A stretch of 32,048 nucleotides of DNA. Origin: Desulfobulbus propionicus. GTDB lineage: Bacteria > Desulfobacterota > Dissulfuribacteria > Dissulfuribacterales > DYOW01. Within the stretch, counting starts at the first letter, position 1, and every line of letters starts with the position of its first letter. Below, in pieces: positions 9,656 through 16,668 of this stretch. The stretch lies in contig DYOW01000001.1 in the NCBI GenBank assembly GCA_020720325.1, forward strand, positions 1 to 32,048. Reading direction: 5' to 3'. The position numbers and the translations under genes are program-made. The notes beneath the pieces were generated by a model, which ran no database searches, was not told the DNA's origin, and worked only from the letters and a program-made list of their open reading frames with translations.

Positions 9656-9958
9656 TTGGCTTCTATAAAAGACTTATTTAAAGGACATATGCTGACAGGC
9701 ATACTTGTGGGATTAGGTTCTGCTTTTATCCTTCCCAAAATTATCCCTGTTTTTGGCGGGTCCGTCAAACCTGTGATAAAATCCGCTTTGAAAAATGCAA
9801 TTATTCTTGCGGACAAAGGAAAAGAAGTGACCGTTGAAATGATGGAAGCTGCGGAAGACCTCTGGGTTGAGGTAAAAGCTGAGATTGACGAAGAGCACAA
9901 GTCAGCAAGCATGAATATGTCAGACATAGAGGAGGAAGATAACAGTGAGACTACCTGA
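9656..9958 (+). CDS. Small DUF5132-like membrane-associated protein
   Basis: The 100-aa protein starts at TTG, 5 nt after AGGGAGGA. Residues 10-34 form one glycine-containing hydrophobic helix (LTGILVGLGSAFILPKIIP). An amphipathic helix follows (about 38-80, with alternating Lys/Ala and Glu) and an acidic tail. This matches the pattern of the DUF5132 family, small proteins found beside HMA-domain and P-type ATPase genes; the family call is from memory of the pattern. Its TGA stop overlaps the next start by 14 bases, so the two are coupled. Likely an inner-membrane accessory protein of the neighbouring ATPase. The function is unknown. Confidence 0.75.
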   Translation: MASIKDLFKGHMLTGILVGLGSAFILPKIIPVFGGSVKPVIKSALKNAIILADKGKEVTVEMMEAAEDLWVEVKAEIDEEHKSASMNMSDIEEEDNSETT

Positions 9959-10418
9959 TGCAATGGTTATACAAAATGTTGCGGGACATCTTCGTATCAG
10001 GGTCCCTTCCAAAAAAAATGACACTGAGTATTTCAGGATGGTTGAGCAGGTGTTTCTTGCCTGTGAGAATGTTAAATCAATAAAAGTTAATCCTTTAACA
10101 ACGAGCATTACCTTAAAATATACCGGCGACCTCACTGATATAAAAGATTTTGCCTTCACTCATCACCTTTTTTCACTTACACTTAAATCCTCACAGCTTA
10201 CCCCATTAATGGATAACTGTGAAAAAGGAGTAATGAAAGCAGATAATCTTCTTAATTTTTTAACTTTTGGTCAGCTTGATTTCCGATCCATTGCATTTGT
10301 TTTTTTTGTGGGTGTTGGTATCTTTCAAATTGCAAGAGGCAATTTTATGCTACCTTCATGGTTCACAGCGCTCTGGTATGCTAGCAAACTCATAAACACT
10401 GAAAAAGGTCATCTCTAA
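9945..10418 (+). CDS. HMA-like (CoBaHMA-type) domain protein with membrane hairpin
   Basis: The 157-aa protein starts at GTG inside the previous gene, preceded by GAGGAGGAAG. Residues 8-62 have the beta-alpha-beta pattern of an HMA/ferredoxin-like fold. The usual CxxC metal site is absent; instead strand 1 is basic (GHLRIRVPSKK, 14-24). This agrees with the CoBaHMA class of HMA domains, which lack metal ligands and have conserved basic residues thought to face membranes or anionic ligands. Residues 113-150 form a hydrophobic hairpin interrupted by R131. So it is likely a membrane protein with a cytosolic CoBaHMA domain. It shares this domain with the N-terminus of the ATPase two genes downstream. 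Confidence 0.75.
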   Translation: MRLPDAMVIQNVAGHLRIRVPSKKNDTEYFRMVEQVFLACENVKSIKVNPLTTSITLKYTGDLTDIKDFAFTHHLFSLTLKSSQLTPLMDNCEKGVMKADNLLNFLTFGQLDFRSIAFVFFVGVGIFQIARGNFMLPSWFTALWYASKLINTEKGHL

Positions 10419-10454
10419 ACAGAAACCATAATCCAAAAAAAAAGGAGAAAAAAA

Positions 10455-11072
10455 ATGTCAGAAGAAAGCAACAAAAATCTTTTAGAACAGGCAGGCATAA
10501 CAGTTAAAGACGGCATTGTCAAGAGTTTAAGAGGCATCAATGAAATTGAGGATGAAATGGTAAATCTTACAAGAAATACTGTTTGCAATACCCTGAGACT
10601 TACAGGTGATATTGCCAAAGAAGGCATAGGCGTCACAACAGAAGTTGTTAAAAGCGCGATGAAGGCAACAGAGGAAGTGGGAACAGGACTTATAATGGGC
10701 ACAAAAAGCGTTGCAAAAGGCGCTATAATGGGTGTAAGCGATGTAGGCGGCGACCTTATAACCTTTGCAACCCATATTACAAGAACAGCGGTTAAAGGCG
10801 CTTTTGATGTTGGAGCTGATGTTGCCACTGTTGCCAAAAAGGCAGTGGACGGAATAGTCGAGGCAACAAAAGAAGTTGGCGGCAATGTTGAAGAAGTTGC
10901 AAAAGGCGCTGTCACAGGCGCGATTGACGCTGCAAGCCACATCAGCAAAAGCGCTACAAACGCAGTTGCTGATGTTTTAGTAGGCGTTGTTGATAACACC
11001 AAAAATGTTTTTGGCTCAGCGCTTCCAAAAGGCGAAAAAACTTCTGAAAAAGAAGAAAAAACATCCGAATAG
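10455..11072 (+). CDS. Glycine-zipper, 22-residue-repeat amphipathic protein
   Basis: I know no named family for this 205-aa protein. AAGGAG lies 8 nt before the ATG. The centre (about 60-165) is a repeat: VGTG at 75-78, VGGD at 97-100, VGAD at 119-122 and VGGN at 141-144 are each exactly 22 residues apart. GxxxG motifs (GLIMG 78-82, GAIMG 89-93, GAVTG 151-155) lie between them. The Lys/Ala/Val/Gly pattern predicts long amphipathic helices, with 22 residues equal to six turns in an 11-residue periodicity, as in apolipoproteins. A charged tail (EKTSEKEEKTSE) ends it. There is no signal peptide. It probably coats or inserts into a membrane, or self-assembles like the GlyZip region of calcyanin; this is inference. 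It sits between the CoBaHMA genes. Confidence 0.8.
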   Translation: MSEESNKNLLEQAGITVKDGIVKSLRGINEIEDEMVNLTRNTVCNTLRLTGDIAKEGIGVTTEVVKSAMKATEEVGTGLIMGTKSVAKGAIMGVSDVGGDLITFATHITRTAVKGAFDVGADVATVAKKAVDGIVEATKEVGGNVEEVAKGAVTGAIDAASHISKSATNAVADVLVGVVDNTKNVFGSALPKGEKTSEKEEKTSE

Positions 11073-11121
11073 AGCGGATGCGGAATGTTAAAAATATAAA
11101 AATTATTTATAGTGGGATAAA

Positions 11122-14100
11122 TTGAATAATCAAATTTCAACAATTCATAAAATACCGGGAAGGGCAAGGCTTAAAATAAATTGTCTTTATAAATCGCCTG
11201 AAATTGAAAAAAAACTATCTGAGATCCTTCCCGGAATTGAAAACATTATTACAGCAAAACCCAACCACATAACCGGAAATATACTTATATTTTTTAATCC
11301 TGATATACCTTTGGAATCTCTTTTACAATCTATTGAAAAAATAGTGGATGAAATAAAACCAGAGGAATCTTATGATAATTCGCATAATAATTCGCAAAAA
11401 TTTAACCAGCTAACTTTTGGAAGCTTTATACCAAAAGATATTATTCCCAAAGATATTATTCCCAACATAAACTTAAATTTTAATCTTGACTTTTTATCTC
11501 GTTTTAAAGATTTATGCGCTGTAAAAAAAAACAAAAATAACAATGAAAAATTAATAAAATCATCTGAAATTCAGTCAACAACTCACTGGCATCTGCAAGA
11601 AACACAGGATATTTTTGATTATTTTACAACAAATAAAGAATATGGTCTATCAAATAAAGAAGCGCTTGAAAGACTACAGAAATATGGCTCAAACATACTT
11701 CCAGAGGCAGTTCCCAGATCAAAATTTGATATCTTTTTTGATCAGTTAAAGTCTGTTCCGGTTGCCCTTCTTGGTGTTGCCGCAGTTATTTCCATATTTA
11801 CAGGCGGGGCAATTGACGCAGTGGTGATTACTTCAGTTGTTTTGCTTAATGCTGTCATTGGATATGTCACTGAAAACCAGTCTGAAAAAACCATTAATTC
11901 ATTAAAAAGCCTTGTAAGACCCACTGCATGGGTAATAAGAGAGGCTCAAACAAAAGAAATTGGCGCAGGAGATATTGTTCCCGGAGATTTAATACTCTTA
12001 AGACCAGGCGATTATGTCCCTGCTGATGCCAGGATAATTCAGGCCAAAAGACTAAGTATTGATGAGTCTGCATTAACAGGTGAGGGAGTTCCTGTAAATA
12101 AAGACGCAAATGTCATACATGACCCTAACTGCCCTATCTGTGACCGCCTGAATATGTGTTTTATGGGCACACTTGTCACAGGAGGTCAGGGTCTTGCAAT
12201 TGTTGTGGGAACAGGAAGATTTACTGAAATGGGAACAATCCAGTTTATGGTGGGTGAGGCAAAACCTCCTGAAACCCCAATGGAAAGACAACTTGAAGAA
12301 ATGGGAACAAAGCTTGTTATCTTTTCAGGCGTTCTTTGCTGCATTGTTTTTGTAATGGGTCTTTTAAGAGGATACGGCGTTTTACAAATGCTTAAAACCG
12401 CAATATCCCTTGCAGTAGCAGCTGTGCCTGAAGGTCTTCCCACTGTCGCCACAACCACCCTTTCCCTTGGTGTAAAAGAAATGAGAAAACACAAGGTTCT
12501 TATACGCCATCTTGATGCGATTGAGGCCCTTGGCGCAGTTCAGGTAATATGTCTTGATAAAACTGGCACTATCACAGAAAATAAAATGAAGGTTGTTCAG
12601 ATTAGGGCAGGAAAAGAAATTATCCAGCTTCCTGCGGAACTCAAAAATTATGACCAGGCTTCTGTTTCACCTGTTTTGATAGATGAAATAATGGGATTAT
12701 TAATTGTTTCAGCCCTTTGCAATGAAAGCGAAGTTATATACGAAAATGATAATTTTAAAATACACGGTTCCCCCACAGAAAATGCCCTTGTTTTTCTTTC
12801 TGTTTCAGGTGGATTGGATGTCCCCCATCTCAGGGAGGACTGGCCAAGATCAAAAATCATCCATCGCTCTGAAAGAAGAAACTATATGGCAACTATCCAT
12901 AATGTAATGGACGGTAAAAAACTTGTTTGTGTAAAGGGAAGTCCCAGAGAGGTGCTTAATCTCTGCACCCATTATATGAAAGACGGCTTTACTTACGAAC
13001 TGACAGAAGATGATGATCTTTTTTTCCAGACCCAAAATGAACAAATGGCAGGCGAGGCTTTAAGGGTGCTTGGAATGGCATATTCACTTTCAGATGAGGC
13101 GCCTCCCCTTGAAGAAACAACAGATGACGATGATGAGCAAATAACCCACAGACTTGTATGGCTTGGGCTTGTGGGCATGACAGATCCTATAAGACCGGGT
13201 CTAACCAAACTTTTCCCTCAATTTCATTCTGCTGGCATAAAAACCGTCATGATAACCGGAGACCAGTCACCAACCGCCTTTGCTGTGGGAAAAGAACTTA
13301 ACATAAGCGGTGAGCCTAATATGGTCATTCTTGATTCAAGCAACATTGTTGATATGGATCCGGTTGCTTTACGGGCATTGGCATTAAAAACCAGTGTTTT
13401 TTCAAGAGTTAGTCCTGGAAACAAACTTGAAATCGTAAAGGCTTTGCAGGATTCCAATAAAGTTGTAGCAATGACAGGGGATGGAATTAACGATAGCCCC
13501 GCCCTCAGAGCTGCAGATATTGGTGTTGCAATGGGCTGCACAGGCACTGATGTTGCCCGTGAAGTTGCGGATGTGGTTCTTGAGGATGATAACCTTGAAA
13601 CTATGATTATCGCAATTAAAATGGGCAGAACAATATACGGAAATGTTCAGAAATCTCTCAGATTCCTTCTTTCAACAAATTTAAGTGAAATTATGGTAAG
13701 CTTTGCATCTAATACCTTTGGTATGGGGCAGCCACTTACTGAAATGCAGCTTCTCTGGATTAATCTTGTCACAGATATTTTTCCAGGTCTTGCCCTTGCA
13801 ATGGAGCAGCCTGAAAACGATATAATGGAAAGAAAACCAAGAGACCCCCATAAACCCATTATAGATAAGGATGAGCTAATGGATATTTCCCGCGAGGCAG
13901 GCATGATAAGCCTTACATCCCTGGGAGCATATGGATATGGAATAGCCAAATACGGAATAGGACCAAATGCAACAGCAATTTCTTTTCTTTCCATTACTTC
14001 GAGTCAGCTTTTACATGCCTTAACTTGCAGATCAAAATACAGCGGTATATTTAAAGGTGAAAAATTGCCCTCAAATCATTATCTAACCCTTGCAATTGGC

Positions 14101-14277
14101 GGCTCATTTGCGCTTCAGGGACTCGCATTGTTTGTTCCGGGTCTCAGAAGTCTTCTTGGATTAGGACAATTAGCCTTAACAGATATGCTTGTGGTTGGCG
14201 CCGCATCAACCCTTCCGTTTTTAGTAAACGAAATAACCAAAAAACCAAAAGAGTTAACAGAGGTAAAAAATGATTAA
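11122..14277 (+). CDS. P-type ATPase (Ca2+-type, PIIA-like) with N-terminal HMA-like domain
   Basis: The 1051-aa protein starts at TTG behind GTGGGATAAA. Residues 5-82 are an HMA-like domain without CxxC, with a basic IHKIPGRARLKI motif (8-19). A low-complexity linker follows, with a duplicated PKDII. A cation-ATPase N domain (about 152-200) and the pump core come next: TGE at 319-321, phosphorylated D479 in DKTGT, and TGDGIND at 785-791. M4 has PEGLP (436-440), M5 has NLSE (N853, E856), and M6 has NLVTD (N881, T884, D885). These match the SERCA ligands E309, N768, E771, N796, T799 and D800, so Ca2+ (or Mn2+) is the likely substrate. HMA domains normally belong to PIB heavy-metal pumps, so the fusion is unusual. 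The stop overlaps the start of the metK-like gene. Confidence 0.93.
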   Translation: MNNQISTIHKIPGRARLKINCLYKSPEIEKKLSEILPGIENIITAKPNHITGNILIFFNPDIPLESLLQSIEKIVDEIKPEESYDNSHNNSQKFNQLTFGSFIPKDIIPKDIIPNINLNFNLDFLSRFKDLCAVKKNKNNNEKLIKSSEIQSTTHWHLQETQDIFDYFTTNKEYGLSNKEALERLQKYGSNILPEAVPRSKFDIFFDQLKSVPVALLGVAAVISIFTGGAIDAVVITSVVLLNAVIGYVTENQSEKTINSLKSLVRPTAWVIREAQTKEIGAGDIVPGDLILLRPGDYVPADARIIQAKRLSIDESALTGEGVPVNKDANVIHDPNCPICDRLNMCFMGTLVTGGQGLAIVVGTGRFTEMGTIQFMVGEAKPPETPMERQLEEMGTKLVIFSGVLCCIVFVMGLLRGYGVLQMLKTAISLAVAAVPEGLPTVATTTLSLGVKEMRKHKVLIRHLDAIEALGAVQVICLDKTGTITENKMKVVQIRAGKEIIQLPAELKNYDQASVSPVLIDEIMGLLIVSALCNESEVIYENDNFKIHGSPTENALVFLSVSGGLDVPHLREDWPRSKIIHRSERRNYMATIHNVMDGKKLVCVKGSPREVLNLCTHYMKDGFTYELTEDDDLFFQTQNEQMAGEALRVLGMAYSLSDEAPPLEETTDDDDEQITHRLVWLGLVGMTDPIRPGLTKLFPQFHSAGIKTVMITGDQSPTAFAVGKELNISGEPNMVILDSSNIVDMDPVALRALALKTSVFSRVSPGNKLEIVKALQDSNKVVAMTGDGINDSPALRAADIGVAMGCTGTDVAREVADVVLEDDNLETMIIAIKMGRTIYGNVQKSLRFLLSTNLSEIMVSFASNTFGMGQPLTEMQLLWINLVTDIFPGLALAMEQPENDIMERKPRDPHKPIIDKDELMDISREAGMISLTSLGAYGYGIAKYGIGPNATAISFLSITSSQLLHALTCRSKYSGIFKGEKLPSNHYLTLAIGGSFALQGLALFVPGLRSLLGLGQLALTDMLVVGAASTLPFLVNEITKKPKELTEVKND

Positions 14278-15472
14278 AAAGGACTATGTCTTTTTTTCTG
14301 AATCAGTCATTGAAGGTCATCCGGATAAATTATGCGATCAGATAAGCGATGCGCTTGTTGACAGATTTCTTCAGCAAGACCCATATTCTTCCATTATTGC
14401 AGAAACAGCAGTGTCCCAGTCCATTGTCTTTCTTGCGGTGCAATTTGCTTCCACTGCCATTGTTGATGCCCCAAGCGTTGCGAGAGAGGTAATAAATGAT
14501 ATAGGCTATCAAGATGAATCATTTAGCGGAAGAAGCTGCACTGCCCTTACAAGCCTTAGAGAAATACCTCTTGATGAAGAAAACAGGTTTGATGAAATAA
14601 ATTTGCTTGACGATGAAATTGAAAAAATATATGTTAGAAATCAGGTAAATGTCTTTGGTTTTGCCTGTAATCAAACAAAATCTCTTATGCCTCTTCCAAT
14701 TTGGCTTGCCCATAAAATTGCAAAAAGATTAAATTTCGTAAGAAGATCAAAAATATTAAATTATCTCACCCCTGATGCAAAGGTTCAGGTTGGAGTTGAA
14801 TATCAAAAGGGAATCCCCAAAAGAATCCACAGCATAACACTTCAGATATGTCTTAAAAAGAATTCAAAAACCGGTAATATCCTTGAAGACATCAGGGAAA
14901 ATGTCATTAAAGATGTTTTCTGGGGAGCTGATCCGGAACAGGTTTGTCCTGATGAAAAAACCAAACTTTTTGTAAGACCAAATGATCCAATAATAGGTTG
15001 CGGCCCAAATGTGCATTCAGGATTAACCGGAAGAAAAAACGCTATTGATACCTATGGTGAATATGCAAGACACAGCGGCGCATCATTAAGCGGAAAAGAC
15101 CCAAGAAGAATTGACAGAATAGGCGCTTATGTTGCTCGTTATGCTGCCAAAAATATTGTTGCAGCAGGTCTCGCAGAAGAATGTGAAGTGCAGCTAAGTT
15201 ATTCAATTGGTTTTTCAAGACCTGTCAGTATCTTTGTGCAGACCTTTGGAACAGGTAAAATATCAGATGACCAGCTTACAGATATTCTTAAAAAACATTT
15301 TGAATTCAGACCTGCCGGAATACTAAAAGAATTTAAGCTGAGACATCTTCCTTTGCATAAAGGCGGCTTTTACAGGAAACTTGCCTCTTATGGTCACATG
15401 GGCAGGATTGACCTTGACCTTCCTTGGGAAAAAATAGATAGACTTGATATTCTTGCCCAATATTTGCCTTAA
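14270..15472 (+). CDS. Divergent S-adenosylmethionine synthetase (MetK-like)
   Basis: The 400-aa protein aligns along its whole length with bacterial MetK, which makes SAM from Met and ATP. Present are EGHPDK (15-20), PDAK (168-171), GLTGRK (251-256) and SGKDP (274-278). The usual GAGDQG loop has become VRNQVN, putting N124 at the metal-binding Asp118 position of E. coli. GGPMGD has become CGPNVH, with H249 at the Asp238 position. K269 is R280. A second canonical metK is probably elsewhere in the genome, and this copy may be specialised or altered in substrate. Its ATG overlaps the ATPase stop (ATGATTAA), and GAGGTAAAAA precedes it, so it belongs to this operon. The fold is certain; the activity is not. 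Confidence 0.88.
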   Translation: MIKKDYVFFSESVIEGHPDKLCDQISDALVDRFLQQDPYSSIIAETAVSQSIVFLAVQFASTAIVDAPSVAREVINDIGYQDESFSGRSCTALTSLREIPLDEENRFDEINLLDDEIEKIYVRNQVNVFGFACNQTKSLMPLPIWLAHKIAKRLNFVRRSKILNYLTPDAKVQVGVEYQKGIPKRIHSITLQICLKKNSKTGNILEDIRENVIKDVFWGADPEQVCPDEKTKLFVRPNDPIIGCGPNVHSGLTGRKNAIDTYGEYARHSGASLSGKDPRRIDRIGAYVARYAAKNIVAAGLAEECEVQLSYSIGFSRPVSIFVQTFGTGKISDDQLTDILKKHFEFRPAGILKEFKLRHLPLHKGGFYRKLASYGHMGRIDLDLPWEKIDRLDILAQYLP

Positions 15473-15507
15473 TAAAATAATTATCTTATAAAACTTCAAA
15501 AACTCTC

Positions 15508-15816
15508 ATGGCTCTCTTAAACCTTGAAAGCATGCTAAACAGGGTGGAAAAGGAATTAAGGGGGTTGTCAAACAATACAGGCTTTGAAATCCTCTCATAT
15601 AAAAGAAACAGAGGAGTTTCTGTTTTAAAGATTGATGCAAATAATTTTATAATAAGAGAAAAGGGGTATTGTGATGAGGAAAAAACCATTTCCCAACCAG
15701 AGATAATCAAGATACTCGAAACTATAATAAAAAGAGAATTCCCCAGGAGCAGAAAATTAAGGATTTATTCCATTTCAGCCCCGGAAGAGCTTAATAAAAC
15801 GAGAAAAAAACTTTAG
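15508..15816 (+). CDS. Conserved-looking 102-aa protein of unknown function
   Basis: I do not recognise a named family. It begins MALLNLESMLNRVEKELRGL, a predicted helix. Two or three beta strands follow (GFEILSYKRNRGVSVLKI, NNFIIREKGY), then a helix (EIIKILETIIKREF) and a basic end (PRSRKLRIYSI). It is small, soluble and basic, with no signal peptide. It lies 35 nt downstream of the metK-like gene and is the last gene of the operon. It has no clear Shine-Dalgarno site, and no terminator separates it from tRNA-Arg. The codon pattern and lack of internal stops suggest a real gene. Confidence 0.7.
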   Translation: MALLNLESMLNRVEKELRGLSNNTGFEILSYKRNRGVSVLKIDANNFIIREKGYCDEEKTISQPEIIKILETIIKREFPRSRKLRIYSISAPEELNKTRKKL

Positions 15817-15858
15817 GCAATTCTTATAATTTTTTGTTAAAATAACTAATTCTATTAC

Positions 15859-15887
15859 TTGAAAAATAACTTAAAATTCAGTATAAT
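15859..15887 (+). promoter_or_regulatory. Sigma-70 promoter of tRNA-Arg
   Basis: TTGAAA (15859-15864) and TATAAT (15882-15887) are separated by 17 bases, near consensus. The predicted start is about 15894, four bases before the mature tRNA end. Confidence 0.75.
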
Positions 15888-15897
15888 ACTTTTTTTT

Positions 15898-15971
15898 GTG
15901 CCCGTAGCTCAGCTGGATAGAGCGCCGGACTACGAATCCGTAGGTCGGGGGTTCGAATCCCTCCGGGCACA
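15898..15971 (+). tRNA. tRNA-Arg (anticodon ACG)
   Basis: This is a 74-nt tRNA with acceptor GTGCCCG/CGGGCAC, a D arm (GCTCAGCTGGATAGAGC), anticodon loop CTACGAA giving ACG (inosine-modified, reading CGN), and T arm GGGGG-TTCGAAT-CCCTC. The CCA end is not encoded. Confidence 0.96.
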
Positions 15972-16078
15972 ATAATTATTTCAAGCAGTTACAAGAAATA
16001 AAAAATTTCAAAAGTTGCCAACCCAAACAAACAAGCTGGAAAATAAGATAGGTTAAAACCCTCTGTCTTTTCAATAAA

Positions 16079-16510
16079 ATGCTGTCTGTCATATTAATTT
16101 CACTTAGTATTTTTTCTATTGTTTTTATCTCTCCAACATATATACTGGCAAAATGTCCTTTTGAAACCTACACGGTCAGAGGACAAGTAGTAGACGTAAA
16201 CCGAAATCCATTAAATTGTGCTTCAGTGTCAGTATTTTTTGATGATGATAAGTCAGGAGACAATGGGGAATCATTTGATGAAGGCAAATTTGAAATAAAA
16301 TATTACTACTCTACATATAGATATACATCATTCTGGGGTGATAGATGTGGCAAGAAACCTTCATCAGTTACTTTGGTAATACAATCGCCTGGCTATGCCC
16401 CGAATAGGATTACATTTCAACTTGACGATCTTGTTAAAGAGATCGGGGATAACATAATAGAAATTCCGGTGATAATTCTAATCCCAGCATGGAAGAATAA
16501 TAGCCAATAA
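16079..16510 (+). CDS. Small secreted protein with carboxypeptidase-regulatory-like fold
   Basis: The 143-aa protein has an N-terminal hydrophobic segment (about 3-24) ending ILA, so it is probably exported through Sec. The Cys after LAK is not in a proper lipobox. The mature part begins YTVRGQVVDVNRNPLNCASVSV, the first strands of a CarboxypepD_reg-like (CNA-B-like) beta sandwich, and includes a D-rich loop (DDDKSGDNGE) and VIQSPGYAPNRI. Such domains occur in many surface proteins; alone they say little of function. ATG at 16079 is the first possible start after the upstream in-frame TAG. No Shine-Dalgarno site is seen. A terminator follows. Confidence 0.7.
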   Translation: MLSVILISLSIFSIVFISPTYILAKCPFETYTVRGQVVDVNRNPLNCASVSVFFDDDKSGDNGESFDEGKFEIKYYYSTYRYTSFWGDRCGKKPSSVTLVIQSPGYAPNRITFQLDDLVKEIGDNIIEIPVIILIPAWKNNSQ

Positions 16511-16601
16511 ATTAACAAGATAATCGTAATTTTCTGTTTATAGAAAAATTTTAAAATTTTTGATGAAAAACATCCATGTGGAAAATTTGAAAGGTTATAA
16601 A

Positions 16602-16633
16602 GGGGGACTTTAACTAAAGCCCCCCCTTTTTTT
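16602..16633 (+). terminator. Rho-independent terminator
   Basis: GGGGG-A-CTTT pairs with AAAG-C-CCCCC around AACT, followed by seven T on the plus strand. It ends the transcript of the secreted-protein gene. The fhs gene converges on it from the other side and may use the same stem. Confidence 0.8.
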
Positions 16634-16668
16634 ATATTAATAATTAAAAATTATATACTAAAAACTTC

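Noticed and set aside
10415-11167. Long minus-strand reading frame opposite the 22-residue-repeat gene
   Set aside because: It is a mirror of the repetitive Gly/Ala coding strand, has no ribosome-binding site and encodes an unlikely Ser/Thr/Pro-rich protein.
11122-14277. Ferrosome FezB identity for the ATPase
   Set aside because: FezB is a PIB-type pump; this pump has PII motifs (PEGLP, NLVTD), so only an analogy of gene layout remains.
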